Assembly (NCBI RefSeq): GCF_013373865.1 | Contig: NC_050476.1 | Location: 3,704,501 to 3,768,500 of the forward strand | Origin: Monomorium pharaonis | Lineage: Eukaryota; Arthropoda; Insecta; Hymenoptera; Formicidae | Length of the DNA stretch: 64,000 nt | Reading direction: 5' to 3' | Part shown: one piece after another, positions 10,938-23,600 of the stretch | How the letters are laid out: the number at the start of each line of letters is the position of its first letter | Numbering within the stretch: the stretch's first letter is position 1 | Position numbers and translations under genes: made by a program | Notes under the pieces: generated by a model | What the model was told of the DNA's origin: nothing | Seen by the model: the letters and a program-made list of their open reading frames with translations, nothing else | Database searches by the model: none

Positions 10938-13371
10938 TCACTTCGTGATTTTTTGACTATGTCGTAAATGTTTGACGATTTGTTTCGCTGCACCGCTTAT
11001 GTCGCTCTGTTTTGCGAACGTCATTTCTTCTATTCTTTCAACGGGAATTATTGTAGTCAAATCTTGAATGTATTTCGGTTCCTTGAGATCGTAAGTGACG
11101 GATTGTAGAACGCGAAGACAAAGTAGTAGTATCTCTTTCGAAGATATCTCATCATTTAAACAATGACTTAGTGCGTCTCCTACTCGTGATTCGAGCAGAT
11201 ATTGCAAGCCAGTCTTATTCATGCTTACGTTGTACAGGATCATTAACGTTAATCTGCAATTGGGACCGCATTGAAGATACCGAAGTTTTTTATGGCGAAT
11301 TCGGTTGGATGCACCAGTGCGCACTAGTGCGCACTCGTTTAGTGCAGTTTAGTCTTTCCCCATTCTGAATACAAGCCAACAGAATACGAAACACTAAACG
11401 AGGGCGCACTAGTGCGCACTGGTGCACCCAACCGAATTTGCCATTAATAATATAGGAAATATATGAAATTTGGAAAGAAACACAAGCTGGTATTTACAGG
11501 TGGACGGAAAGAACGATTTTACTATGAAGTATTTAACATTTTATCTAGATATAGATCTGAAAATAATTTTGTTGTACTAAATATAATAATTATGTAGGAC
11601 TCAAATTGATTGCTAAAATGTTCAAATTTTTTATTTTACCTCGCTCATCATGTTTGTACATTTTACATAATCATTTTAACAATATTGTTTTTAACTTTGT
11701 ATGTGTGTAGCTGAATTAAAATTAGATACTTCAATGAAACTGTTCTTTTTTTCGTGTTAAAACAGCTATAAAGATACACGACAAGATAATTCTTAAAAAT
11801 GTACGCATACCTTTTCAAAGGTACCGTCCCGGAAACTGATGGCAATTCGGGCGTTAGTTTAATTAGTTTTTGGACGAATTCCATACCGCTGGAATTTGTA
11901 ATTAAAAATTCACGACCTTCCGGACTCGCGGATATATTAGTGATGATACCGAGAAGACCCATTACAAATTGATATTCGACGTTGGTTGTAAGAGGGAATG
12001 CGTGTTTATAAATATCAACGAATGCACCAAAAGTCCCATTCACTATTGATAAAAATTCTTCTATTTTATTCTGGAACTATGATAATATTACAAGGTTGAT
12101 AATTTAATGTGTAGAACGATTTAAAGAAATTATATTGTATTTGAAAATTTGTGTGTAATTATATGTATATTAAAATACATTTTTGTATATATATATAAAA
12201 CATATATTATGTGTGTGTATATTTGTCTATATATTTAATTTAAAATATATGGACAAATATAAACATATTCACATATATTTTTATAATATAGAAAAACTTA
12301 GGATATTATATATTTATATGTTTTGTCGATTTTTATCTTCTACCAAATTTTTTTTCGCATTTAAATGCAAGAAAATTTTAACTACGCTGTTTTATTTAAT
12401 ATTATTAACATGTACTTACGTTCAATAACCAAGCATCGACTATTTGTGGAAATCTAGAAGCACGCCACGTTAGGTTACCTAATACTGCACCAAGACTCGT
12501 GCAATAAGTACTTTGACTTAATATCTGCACGATAATGAAAACACAAGTACATTAGCAAATGGTATTTTTAGAAAATGAACAATACTCCATTTGCGACATT
12601 TACGAAATAGCGAACAAACAAAAAAATATTTACGAGTGCGAGAAGAGACGACCAAAATCATGAATATTGTAATAATAATAAAGTTAATTAGAAAACATCT
12701 ACCGATATTGAGATAACAAAGTTTTACTTGATCTTTCAAACGTTCTATCTCCTCGGACGCGTCTTCTTTCTCTTTCGTTAGGCGTTCAATCTGACCACAC
12801 AATTCTTCACATTTTGATTCCAATGATATAACTTCTTTTGCATTATCTATGAATAAATCCGATATTTAATTTTAATGAAGCGCAAAGATATAACAAGATT
12901 TTGTACAATAAATTACAAGTTGAAGCATCGCATCCAGTGATAAATCAATTCGCTATAACGTTTTTTAATATATCTACTTCAGTATTTTACATCCCATATC
13001 ATACACAGTATGATATTAAATTAAAATTTGTTTTTGTAAAAAATGCAACCTTTTAACGCACTAACGGAGGACGTTGACAATTCATCGAAAAGCGAATGTG
13101 TCTTTTCTTCGTTCATTTCGTCTTTATAAGATACAGTTTTGATATTATTACTCGCAAAAATCTGTGGGATGTCGTCTATGAATTCATGCAGGTTACGCTC
13201 AGTAGAGCTCAAAATTGTCTCCAAAGAATTCTGAAAGGTTCGAAGAAAATGTAATATTGCAAATGAAAATTATATATACGGTATATAATTTTCATTTGCG
13301 CAATATGATAAACCATGCAAAAAAATACGCACTAGCAGTTCAGGGTCATTCTCTAAATTAAATTCGTCCAT
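10938..13371 (-). CDS. HSF2BP: HSF2BP/MEILB2 orthologue (BRCA2-localising meiotic factor)
   Basis: Six exons join in phase: 13333-13371, 13050-13230, 12728-12846, 12420-12524, 11811-12076 and 10938-11253, giving 341 aa (the human protein is 334). Residues about 74-113 (CEELCGQIERLTKEKED region) are a coiled coil, followed by YCTSLGAVLGNLTW, which matches the human YCTEMGAAACTLLW block. The armadillo-like region has GIITNISASPEGREFL and LTLMILYNVSMNKTGLQYL, closely matching GIVTNVAAIACGREFL and LMSLYNVSINLKGLKYI. In vertebrates HSF2BP binds BRCA2 and brings RAD51/DMC1 to meiotic breaks; the same job here is inferred. Intron 1 is almost filled by a hairpin and intron 5 holds a MITE. The gene is divergent from LBR. 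The terminal exon starts after TTGCAG at 11254; this acceptor alone keeps phase with the exon 5 donor. Confidence 0.88.
11284..11452. mobile_element. MITE with ~50-bp terminal inverted repeats in HSF2BP intron 5
   Basis: The left arm reads GCGAATTCGGTTGGATGCACC and continues through AGTGCGCACTAGTGCGCAC to CGTTTAGTG. The right arm is its inverted copy, ending in CCAACCGAATTTGCCAT. The core is about 50 bp and non-coding. The inner GTGCGCACTAGTGCGCAC is itself almost palindromic. Boundaries are taken from arm similarity; no target-site duplication could be fixed. It lies some 40 nt upstream of the last-exon acceptor. Confidence 0.8.
13253..13308. repeat. Near-perfect hairpin inside HSF2BP intron 1
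   Basis: ATATTGCAAATGAAAATTAT and its inverted copy ATAATTTTCATTTGCGCAAT face each other across a few bases (about 23-25 bp arms). The whole intron is 102 nt, so more than half of it is this hairpin. Confidence 0.75.
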
Positions 13372-15668
13372 GTGTGCGTTTTCACGTTATCGAGGAAAAA
13401 TAACGTACTGGCAATCGTACATAAATATTTTTTAGATTACTTGCGGAATTCCGCTGCAACAAATACGTTTGTAACGTTGCAATTTTTATTGTTGATGCCT
13501 CTGTAACCTAATTAATTTCACGATTAATAATGCAACTTTGCACCATTCGTTTCTGCATATAACTGTTATAACTTTCAAATATGTGAGATTATATGTGCTT
13601 ATTAAAAATTACGAGAATTATAATTTAGGACGTACGCTGATTGAACATTTTTATTCAAAGTAATTAAATGAATCTCAGAAGTTTTTTTCATCGGGGAATA
13701 AGATTTCATAAAAAATGACGTTTTAGTCTTTAATGTATCTCGAAAAATTATATTTTCAGCAACACGCTTTGACTACAATTGTATTTGGTTAAGTTATCAG
13801 ACAGATTAGACATACAATTACACGTGCGCAATCTCATAAAAAAAGCACGAAATATACTATCTCAAGGTGTACTCTGAATATGTAGTATGAGATATAGTTC
13901 TAAAAATGTCATTGAGGAAGAAAGAAAATTAATATATTGCAAGTATTATAATTAATACTTTACAATTATAAAAGTGTATTAAAATATACAGAAATATCAA
14001 ATGCGCAGTGCTGATAAAGTATCTTTTGTTATATAAACCTACAAAATGTCTTAATTTATATTTTCAAGTTTGTAATGCTCAATATTATAAGTTGTAATGC
14101 TCAATATACATATCTTAATAAGTATACCATATATATATACTTATCTAAATACACAAGTTTTGTTTCTTTATCATAATGTGGCATCGTCATGATCACTTTT
14201 CACAGGTAAGTTAAGGGATCAGTAAAATATTAAAAAAATGAATTGTAATTATATGATTTTTTAAACATAATTCCATTTAAAAGGATGATAATGTCCTTAT
14301 ATGATCTTAAAAATGGACTTTTTTCGAAAAAAATTAATTTTACTATTATCTCTCTCTTTCTATGAACATTTGTCTATGAAAATTTTTTTCTTAAATATGT
14401 CTCGAGATATTTTACTGTCTCAATATTTTTTATTTACTCTGTATAAAGATACAGTTTCATATATATTTAAACTATTAAATATATACATGTCTTATATACA
14501 TATATGTAGAGAATTTCTATCACAATATCTTAAAATAATTTTAATCACACTTTAATAAAATAAAAAATATTCAATATATAAATATTAGCTTTTAGAATAA
14601 TTCAGAATTATTTTGTATTAATTATTAAATATTTATTTGTCCGATATTTAAGGATTGTGATTTAGAGATTTAAAAAACGCCGGAGTAAAATTTCTATAAA
14701 TTTCTCAGGTTATCTCCGAGCCATACTGTTAAATTCAAAGCCGATCTCAGAATCATACACGCCGTGCGCAAGAGAGAAAATTCGCTGAGAATCACGGTGT
14801 GGCTTCCGTTCGTCGCGATAAGATAGGAGCGACGCGCGCGCGCAAATTGCGAATGCATCGTACGCCGCGTCGGTCGCGTCAATGTAATGATGGCGGAGCT
14901 GAAGGCGTGGAGGGGAGAGGAGAGATCAAGTTCCCGCGTGGTCTACATCGGATGGGTTGCGGAACGCGCGGCGTGCGTGCTACGCGTCCTGCGTGCCTGG
15001 GTCCCGCGCTCGCGCGTCTCACCTCCATCCTCGGTACTACTACGATGCGCCAGAGCGGTATCAGGCGTAACCTCGCGACTTGTGGAAGTTTTATTATTTT
15101 TCACGGCGTCGCGGATATCTGCGGAGTGGAATCGACCATTCGGGAACGTACGGCACGGTAAGTGGAGCATCTGCGAGCTAGATGAGACGAGATTCCGGAA
15201 ACGCGTCGCGATCAAGGGCGAGCCGAGAAACGCACGCCGACTTTCCCGCGAATAGCCTTCGATTCCTCGCGATCGTTTACGTTTACGCGTAGCCTTCGAA
15301 CGGGCGGTTACGAAACTTACGCGGCACCCCGCGCTTTTCGACCGGGCGAATTCCTGCGTCGCTCGCGCCCTTGTGTACGCGTACGGAGCAATTAGTAGTT
15401 ATTTTTGAACTGTGATTGCATTCAATTTGGTTTATATAAGCTCAGTCGATCTAATTATCTTGATTTTGTAATTGCTTCTACACGTATACATTATGTATAT
15501 TATACATATGCATATGTATACATGTATACATATTATTTCTTACATATAAAAGTATATTGAGGTAAAAAAGATTTAATTAGCAAAACCAAATTATTTAATT
15601 AATAATTTTAATTAAGTTTTGAGTTAAGCTTTAAAATATGTATATAGGTTTCACATATAAGTCTCACA
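13372..15668. other. Divergent intergenic region between HSF2BP and LBR, with CpG island
   Basis: From 13372 to about 14690 the sequence is AT-rich with no gene seen. From about 14740 to 15400 it is CpG-rich and probably contains the LBR promoter. A strong donor, CGGCACG|GTAAGTG, at 15157/15158 could end a non-coding LBR first exon. From 15400 to 15668 the sequence is AT-rich with ATACATATGTAT-type palindromes, consistent with a 5'-UTR intron. Confidence 0.5.
14740..15400 (+). promoter_or_regulatory. CpG island, likely LBR promoter and 5' exon
   Basis: CG dinucleotides are dense here (GCGCGCGCGC, CCCGCGCTCGCGCG) against AT-rich flanks. The block lies 0.3-0.9 kb upstream of the LBR ATG and contains a consensus donor at 15158. 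Open frames inside are arginine-rich and not conserved-looking. Confidence 0.5.
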
Positions 15669-18207
15669 ATGAAGTTCACTGAGGGTGAAGAGGTTCTTGC
15701 CAAACATCCGAATACTTCCGAATATTATAAAGGAAGAATTCTCAATGTCAGAGGTGATCGATATAAGATACAATTTGAAACTGGTGTTGAATATACAGTT
15801 AGAGAAAATGATATAAAGGTAATTTATTAATAATTAATAAAGGAGTATTGTTAAGAAGTTTACACTAAGGAATACAGGATGAACTGACTTGAAGCTAAAG
15901 TCTTATCTCGTATACGTTTTTCCTCTTCAAAGGCTGAGAGGTCAGGAAGAACTGCAGTCAGAACAAGCAGAAGAACAGGGAAAAGCCCTTCGAGATACTC
16001 GCCTAGCAGAAAATCACCGAGCAGGCGATCGCCAGCAAGACAGGCAGCCAAATCGCCTGGAAGATCTCCAACCACATCTAGGAAATTACCCATTCGTAGC
16101 ACACGTCTCGCTAAGATATCTTTATCTCGCATAGACGTTGAAGGTAGTAATTATATGCATGCTGCATTTGACACTTTGCATACGTTTTCTGATACATATA
16201 TGTAAATTTGTTATGATTTACAAACAGACAAAGCGAGCAATCATAAAGGAAGCGACGCAAAGACACTGGATGAGAGTCCTGAAGCATTGCCTCTGCAGAT
16301 GCGCCTGAAGAGAGAAGTTATGTCGGTAACACGTAGACCGACGCTTTTGAAGACTGAGCAAGAATATAAAACTATAACGAGAAGCATCGACAGAGCCGTT
16401 TCGCTTCCATTGGAGAGAAAAAATTACGTACAAGATTATCCTCCGGGTGAAAAAGAAAGAGGATATTCCATGCAAAGAGACCAAGTATTTTAATAATATA
16501 TTACTAATATATTTTGACACAATTTTTTTTTAGATATAGAATAAATGTGTATTATATTGACAATGTTTTGCCTCAGGATGTGACAAAACCTTTGCAAGAA
16601 AATGAGACAGATGTGAAACGTGAAAAAGAGATAAACAGAGTTGACAAACCACAAGAATGGGGTGGATGGATCGGGACATGTCTTCTTGTATTTATATTAC
16701 CATTGTCTGTAATCTTACCACAACTCTTGTGCTCGAAAGGACAATGCAAAACTGCACTTGTAAAACTTTCTGTTGATTGGAAGTCCTATATAAATTTACA
16801 TTCATTGTCCTATGTTGCATTTTTAATATTATTGGCTTGTATTTCAATTATACCGATTGGGAAAACTATAGATGGACAACAAAGTAAAACTGGGAGACTT
16901 CAGTATCGTGTAAATGGTATATATTTAATATTGTGCAAATAATTTTTTGTGCAATTATATTATGTTGAATTTTCTAAAATTTTCAGGCTATTTGAGCGCT
17001 ATAATAACGGTAATTGGACTTGGTTTATGCATATATATGAATATACCAATTAGTGATTACATCCTGAATAATATCGTGCAATTGTCAATCAGTGGCTGGA
17101 TTGTGGGAACGATTTTAGCTGTGGGATTATATATTAAGGCAGGAAAAGTTTCAGTGATTAACCTGAATATATATGCATCAACTAACAGCAAGATATATAA
17201 TTTTTGGCAGGGCAGAGAAATTAATCCGCGAATTGGCACTTTAGATATTAAACTACTGTTAATAAGAGCTTCTCTCATTGGCACGGTAATTATTACTTTA
17301 TATTTTTATTTTTGCCGCAAGCGTGGATTGTACAATATGGAATGAAATGAGTAAAAATCGAATGTAATTATAACTGTTTTCTATTTTGCAGTTAATTGTA
17401 AATATAGCCGTTGCTATTAAAGCTGTTGGCGACGTAAAAAATCCAAATATTGAGAAACTTGATGTAGTTACATTGTTAGCTGTTTTACTGCAGCTATTCT
17501 ATGTTATACATGGATTAATATACGAAGCCTCTATCTTTACTTCTTTTACAATAATGTATGAGGGAACTGGATATATGACGTGCGTTAGTAACTTACTGTA
17601 CCCATTCTTAACGACTCTCACCACAAGATACATATTGTACCAGAAGTAAGTTTAATTAATATACATAAATATGAGTATATGTCAATGCAATATCTTAATA
17701 ATTCTTGTTTAATGTTTTTTTAAGGCTGAAACTTAACTATTTCACTGGTATATCTGTTCTGAGTTTCGTAATAGGATATGCTTTGTATAGGATCAGTAAT
17801 TTGCGTAAAGATGAATTCAGGAAGAATCCAGTTTCGCCGACAGTACCTTGTAAGTGTAAAGGCTGCTATTTTTTTCTCTTTTTCTCATTAAAATAAACTA
17901 AAGTCCGTTCTTGAAATTTTTAGATTCGGAAACTATCCCGACATCACGTGGAAAGAAATTGATGTTGTCTGGTTTATGGAGTTATGTGAGACATCCTAAT
18001 TATTTGGGTGACATTATAATGCAATGGTCTATCGCTAGCATTAGCTTGATATATGACATTCTACCATACTATACGGCAATTTGCTGCACGTTAGTGCTTG
18101 CTTACAGAGCCGTGAGAGACAATAGACGTTGTCAAATGCGTTACGGATATGCATGGGAGCAATACTGTTCGCGTGTGAAGTACATGATCTTGAAGCGTGT
18201 ATTTTAA
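15669..18207 (+). CDS. LBR: Lamin B receptor (Tudor + sterol-reductase-like membrane protein)
   Basis: Eight coding exons join in phase: 15669-15818, 15933-16143, 16228-16484, 16577-16916, 16987-17285, 17392-17645, 17725-17849 and 17924-18207, giving 639 aa (human LBR is 615). Residues 1-60 form the LBR Tudor domain (GEEVLAKHP, YYKGRILNV). Residues about 51-120 are a basic RS region (SPSRRSPARQ). From about 228 there are repeated membrane segments of the C14-sterol-reductase fold. Family landmarks are REINPRIGTLDIKL, FRKNPVSPTVP, RHPNYLGDIIM and YGYAWEQYCSRV. LBR sits in the inner nuclear membrane and binds lamin B and chromatin. Insects do not make sterols, so reductase activity is doubtful; RASLIG replaces the vertebrate RPGLIG. 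The acceptor at 16576 was chosen over the TTTTAG at 16533 because only it keeps the frame. AATAAA at 18764 is a likely poly(A) signal. Confidence 0.93.
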
Positions 18208-20681
18208 GACAATAGAACACGTAGTGAGGTATTTTTGAATACCAAAATTCTATATATCAGAGTTTATTGCAAAAGTAATGCTCATTACATTTTATAGGAT
18301 CTCTAATCGTGCATTTGACATTATTTTTATGAAGTAGAGTGATATAGAAGTATTATAAAGTACACAAATATAGAATCAGATAGGAGCCAAAAATATTTTG
18401 ATAAATATTGATGAGAGATTTCACATGAGAGAGAAAAAGAGAATATATATATATATATATTTAAGTTTAGAATATGAGAGAATCTCCATATGTGATGAGA
18501 AGCGAACAAAACGATACCGTTTTGATAAAGAGAAGATCTTACGTATTTGTAGGATAAGTATATTATAAATAAGTATATATATATATACATATAGAGTATA
18601 TTTGTTAAGACATGTGCCTGTAATATCGAGCATTACAAACTTGAAAATACAAATTAATTAAGCAATTTTATACTTTTATATATTAGACATGCATAAGTGT
18701 ACAATCTTATCATATAATTATTATAGAGATTATCAAGCAATTTCCTTTAAAAAAACATTCTTAAATAAAATATATTCTCGTCTATTTTTTCTCGAGTTTA
18801 TTTTGTAATTTTAATATAGTTCTGAACACACATGGACATATAATCTTAGTTTGGGATTATGGAATCTATATGTAATGGTTACGTATAGCTATATTTTTAG
18901 ACTAGATAGTCTAATATATAAGTCACATATGAAGCAACATCATAGAATTATTGCTCTAAATTTCTAAATTAAATTAACAAGTTGCTGTTATAAAAAAGCT
19001 ACAATTTAAAGTGGCTACAAATAAGAAAATATTACTGTAACTTTTAACTTATTAAACAAATAGGGTTAAAAAATAGATGGATTGTTAACGATATAAAAAT
19101 AAGTAATATATTTGTACACTTATTTTTTATTAAACTGCTCGTATACATGTACATCTAATTATAAAAAAACAATCACGTTAAATTGGATTGTTAAAAATAT
19201 GTCCATTCGATTCATTCGTCTGTAACATAATTATCAAACAAAAGTTTGAATGTTCTCACACTGTAATTCATTATGGACTGGTTGTTCCAACTTCTTGATA
19301 AACTTATCTATCAAGCAAATATGTGTCTGTCTTTATTTATTTAGAAAAAAATGAAGATAGATGCATGTTTATCTGATAGGTAAGTTTACCAAGAAGTTGG
19401 AACAACCAGCCCTATGTATCTTAACCAATCGATAATAGAAAATATTCTCTATTTTACATGTTCTGTCTAATAAGTACTACTTCTAAAAATAAAGGTTTGT
19501 CGAAATGTTGCACGTACGACTCTGTAAAATCACAAAAAAAAAACAAATTTCTGTATGTTTGTAAATCTATTCACGGTTTATTTGCGGATTATTATACATA
19601 TTATATTTTATAGCTATATTTGTTTCTTAAAATTATATTTAGAAATTGTCGTTAAGCCACAAATGTATTCTCTACACATGACATTCTTCGAACATTTTAT
19701 TGCACGTTTAAAAAAAATATCTGAAGTTTGTAAACTAGGATGATATCTTATATAATCCATATTTGCAAATTGTACTATTAAAAGTGACAATTATAAAAAC
19801 AATTATATAATATATAGAAAAAAAAGATATTAATTGCCAATTTATTTATATATTTTTTGAAATTGTATTTAATATGTATTTATAACGTCAATCTTTTTGA
19901 TTAATATTAATCACTTTATTTAAATTTACAATTTGACTCGTATTTTCACTTTTGACAGTCGATCTTAAATCTACTTTGCGGAATTGAGAGCTAGAGAACC
20001 CTTTTTTTGCATATAGGCGGTCATAAAAGTAAATCAAGTCACAAATGTAAAAATATATATTTAGTTTTACATCATTTTAAAATTTTATTATTGCAGAAAA
20101 TATTAAGAATGGAAATAGTTTTTATATTTTATTAGATTAAGTAATATTTATTGATCTAAAGAGGGAAATATCTTTTTTAAATATATAAAAACATTTTATC
20201 TCCAGAATAAAATATACGACTCAGATCACTTTTATTATCACGGATGCAAAAAAACTTGCTCCGAACGCATGTTTTTTTTCCAAGATCACTGCAAATTTTG
20301 TCGTTCAAATGGCTACTTATTGACCTTTCTCACACGAACATGACAAAGCATCATGCTTCATTAGGAACATATTGTCGCTCATTCGTATTGCTTATTGCTT
20401 ATATTTTCTATAATAATTAACCAAAATCTCGCGTAAACGCTATTGGCACACACGAGTCCGCCGCCATTCTACTTTTTATCGATAAATGTTTCGTGGCAGT
20501 ACTTTCGATTCAGTACTTTCATCACCTGCTGATATTCGGTGGACCTTCGTCCCTGTGAAAAATATTGCACATCGTTTGATGGTCATGCTAGAAGACTTGA
20601 AAGGATCCTCCCGAATCAATTGGTCCTTTTTAGACGTATACGAAACTGAGTGGAAATCGGTTTCTAATACCCGTTTACTGC
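18208..20681. other. LBR 3'UTR and AT-rich convergent intergenic region
   Basis: AT-rich DNA lies between convergent LBR and Lcch3. It holds the probable LBR 3'UTR and a MITE at about 19275-19412. Short frames such as 19555-19743 are AT-driven and not protein-like. Confidence 0.6.
19275..19412. mobile_element. MITE copy 1 (GGTTGTTCCAACTTCTTGG family)
   Basis: The left arm, GGACTGGTTGTTCCAACTTC, is matched by the inverted right arm, ending in GAAGTTGGAACAACCAGCCC. It is about 138 bp and non-coding. A second copy of the same family lies at 41634-41777, so this is a dispersed family and not a chance hairpin. Confidence 0.85.
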
Positions 20682-23600
20682 TCAGAAGAAATAGAAGGTC
20701 CAGTACACGATGTTAAACAGCATGAAGCTAACCGGAAAGATGATCCGCGAATACTTGTCTATCACGTTCACATCTTTGATTTTTGGCATTGATACACGTA
20801 ATACGGAAGCTCCTCTACGTAGAGCATGTAACATCTACAAAATCCGTTTGTAATTTTAAACTTGAAAAAAATTTATAAAAGTTATTTATGCAAGTCCACA
20901 AAAAAATAATTTATGTCGCTCCTAAATTTTTTAATCATTCCTGAAATTTAAATTATACATTCGAAGTTTTGGAGACTCCAAAAAATTCTTTTATTTTTTT
21001 GCAGGCTTACATAAATATCTTTTTCACAAAAATGTGAAACATAAAAGGGTAGTAAACATTTCTGTTTGAGAAAATACTTCAGAATTCTCTTCTGAAGTAT
21101 TTTCCTACAGTTGCGTTTGTTTCTAGGAAATACTTTGGACACATACCTTGGACTTGTGCGGTCTTGGGCCTCTGTACCTGAGACCGCTGTTTCGTCCGTG
21201 CGTATTATAAGCGGCAGATCTAGAAATACGAAAGCTCGGCGGAAATTTGGCCGGATCATGATCCCTTCCAACTCCCGATGAGCTGAGTAGGCCTGACCTA
21301 TTTCTAATGCTCGGTAGAGGTGACATTCTGAGATCCTGAAGCTCTATGATATCCGCGTCCGTGGAGCCAGGAAAAGGCGAGCTGGCTTTGCTCCCTGAAA
21401 ATAAATCGGAAATTTAATTTGAACAAGTTTAAATAATATAAACCTTTAAAAATTATTGATTTAATATTCAGCTCTATCACCTGTCTTAGAAGATAGTATT
21501 TTTTTCTCGTCGGTATCTTTCTTCTTGGTCTTCTTCTTCGCCCTGGCGCCCCAATACGTGTAATTGACCGCTGCATATTCCAGCAAAGCCGCAAACACGA
21601 AAACAAAGCACATCACTAGGTAGATGTCGATAGCTTTCACATAGCTGATCCGTGGCAGTGAGCTTCTAACACCCGTCGATATTGTTGTCATGGTCAATAC
21701 AGTTGTGATGCCTGAAAGAAAGAGAATAATAAATTATACATCTTTTATTATACTTGCCTATAAATTTAACGAGAAAAAATTCTTTCTTAGTGACAATTTG
21801 TTAGAAATTAAAATTTGGAGAGTTAGAAATTTATATTATTAAACAGAAAGAAGTAGAATTTATTAGTGATTTAATGGAAATTTGCTTTTTTAATTAACGT
21901 AATTATACACATTTTTGAGGCGTACCGAGAGCTACTCTCGCGCTCGTAGCTTCGTGATTGATCCAGAAGCTGACCCAACTGAGCATAACGATTAGGATAC
22001 TTGGCAGATACGTTTGAAAAACGAAATATCCTATGTTTCTCTGGAGCTTGAAACTTAGCGAGAGTCTTTGGTAGATGCCTGTCGCCAGATTCTCCTTTCG
22101 ATCGTTAGTTTCGTAACCGATTATTGTAAATTGCGGTAATTCTGCTTCCTCGACCCCACGAACAGGAGTATCCTTCCAAGACATTACTACGTCGATCACC
22201 GTGTATCCATCTGAACATTCAGAATAAATTAGCGTAATTCAGGATAATTTGCAGTTTATTAGGACTCAATCTTCTTTCATTTTCCATATTAAATAATTGG
22301 CGTTTTTATCCTAGACAATATTATAGATGATAATTACAAAAAGTAGAAATTTAAAAGAAATTATATTGTAATTTAATGATAGAGAATATTTTTAAAAACT
22401 GACTTTATCGTGAGTTTCTACCCTTTCTTTTACCTAGAGGCCAATATGAAAAGAGAATGTTCATAGATGCTATATGTTCAAACGCTTGATCATATATAGA
22501 TGCATATATTTCAATACATACAGCTTTCGATTTCGACCGTGCAATTCTGCGAGTCGAGGGGATAGTAATGCAGGTCCATCATGCAGGCCAGAGTCGTTGT
22601 GAATCTCATGCCGTATGTAATCGAACCGTCACCAGATAATCTAACAAGTTTGTTGCGCTCGGTGACGTCGTGCAGAAAACTGTAATAAATTCGGTAAAAC
22701 GACACGTTAAAGCAAAGCTAAGGAGAGATGAAAGAATGGAAAAAATATATTTTAAAAGTAAAAGATTTTAAAAAGTAAAACAATTACGAATTGTGCAGCA
22801 GAGATTTTTGAAACGAAATAATTTGTGATTATTAGCACATCTTTTTTACTTAGTTCTGTTACTTATATTTATTACCTATTTTTATCATTGGCAAAAAATG
22901 TGTCCGGCACCCAAATCTTTTCTGCGAAATCGCCACTTAACGTCAGGATCTCGTCCTTATGTGAAAAGGCAAGTCTCTCGTCCTTCCAATATTGATTTAA
23001 ATACATCGTTATAGTGTAATCCTGGTAAAAAGTTATTAACGTTGCTAATAGAATATGTTATTGCAATTAATTAGAATAAATTATGTGAAGAATACATGAT
23101 ATTAATTTATTCCTTTGTTTTCAAGGAGAGAGAGAGAAAGAGAGGAATAAAAAGGATCACTGGAAAATACGAAAATATTTCAACAGAACAACGTGATCGT
23201 CGATAAAAGAAAAAAAAAGAAACTTTGTTAGACAAGCATCGAACGTGGTTTATCTGTATCCTGGACATGATCGATTTACGAATTACGACAATGTATGAAC
23301 GTCGATAAAAGAACGAATTTTGTATTCTGACTTGTGCACATACATACATAATATTCCAATACAAATGTCTCCAACACAACGCAAGCATATCTGTTCGTAA
23401 CATACATATGTTACGAGATTAGAGTAAATGGAAATATAAATCAAAGATGCAAAATAATTTAACATACTTTTTAAAAAATTTGATAAAATTAATTTTGTAT
23501 GATAAAAAAATTTCAAAGCTATTAGAGACGAATGGATTAAAAATGATTACCGCAACGGAAATATCTCTTATTTATATAAATATCTTTTATTTTATTTACT

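Noticed and set aside
11254..11324. Idea that the HSF2BP last exon begins inside the MITE (exonised inverted repeat)
   Set aside because: The only AG sites there are out of phase with the exon 5 donor. The TTGCAG acceptor at 11254 restores the frame and matches the human alignment.
16501..16576. LBR acceptor at 16533 (TTTTTTTTTAG)
   Set aside because: It gives a 49-nt intron and breaks the frame; the CCTCAG acceptor at 16576 gives a 92-nt intron in phase.
20486..20716. 76-codon plus frame
   Set aside because: It is antisense to the last Lcch3 exon, which encodes a recognisable M4 segment.
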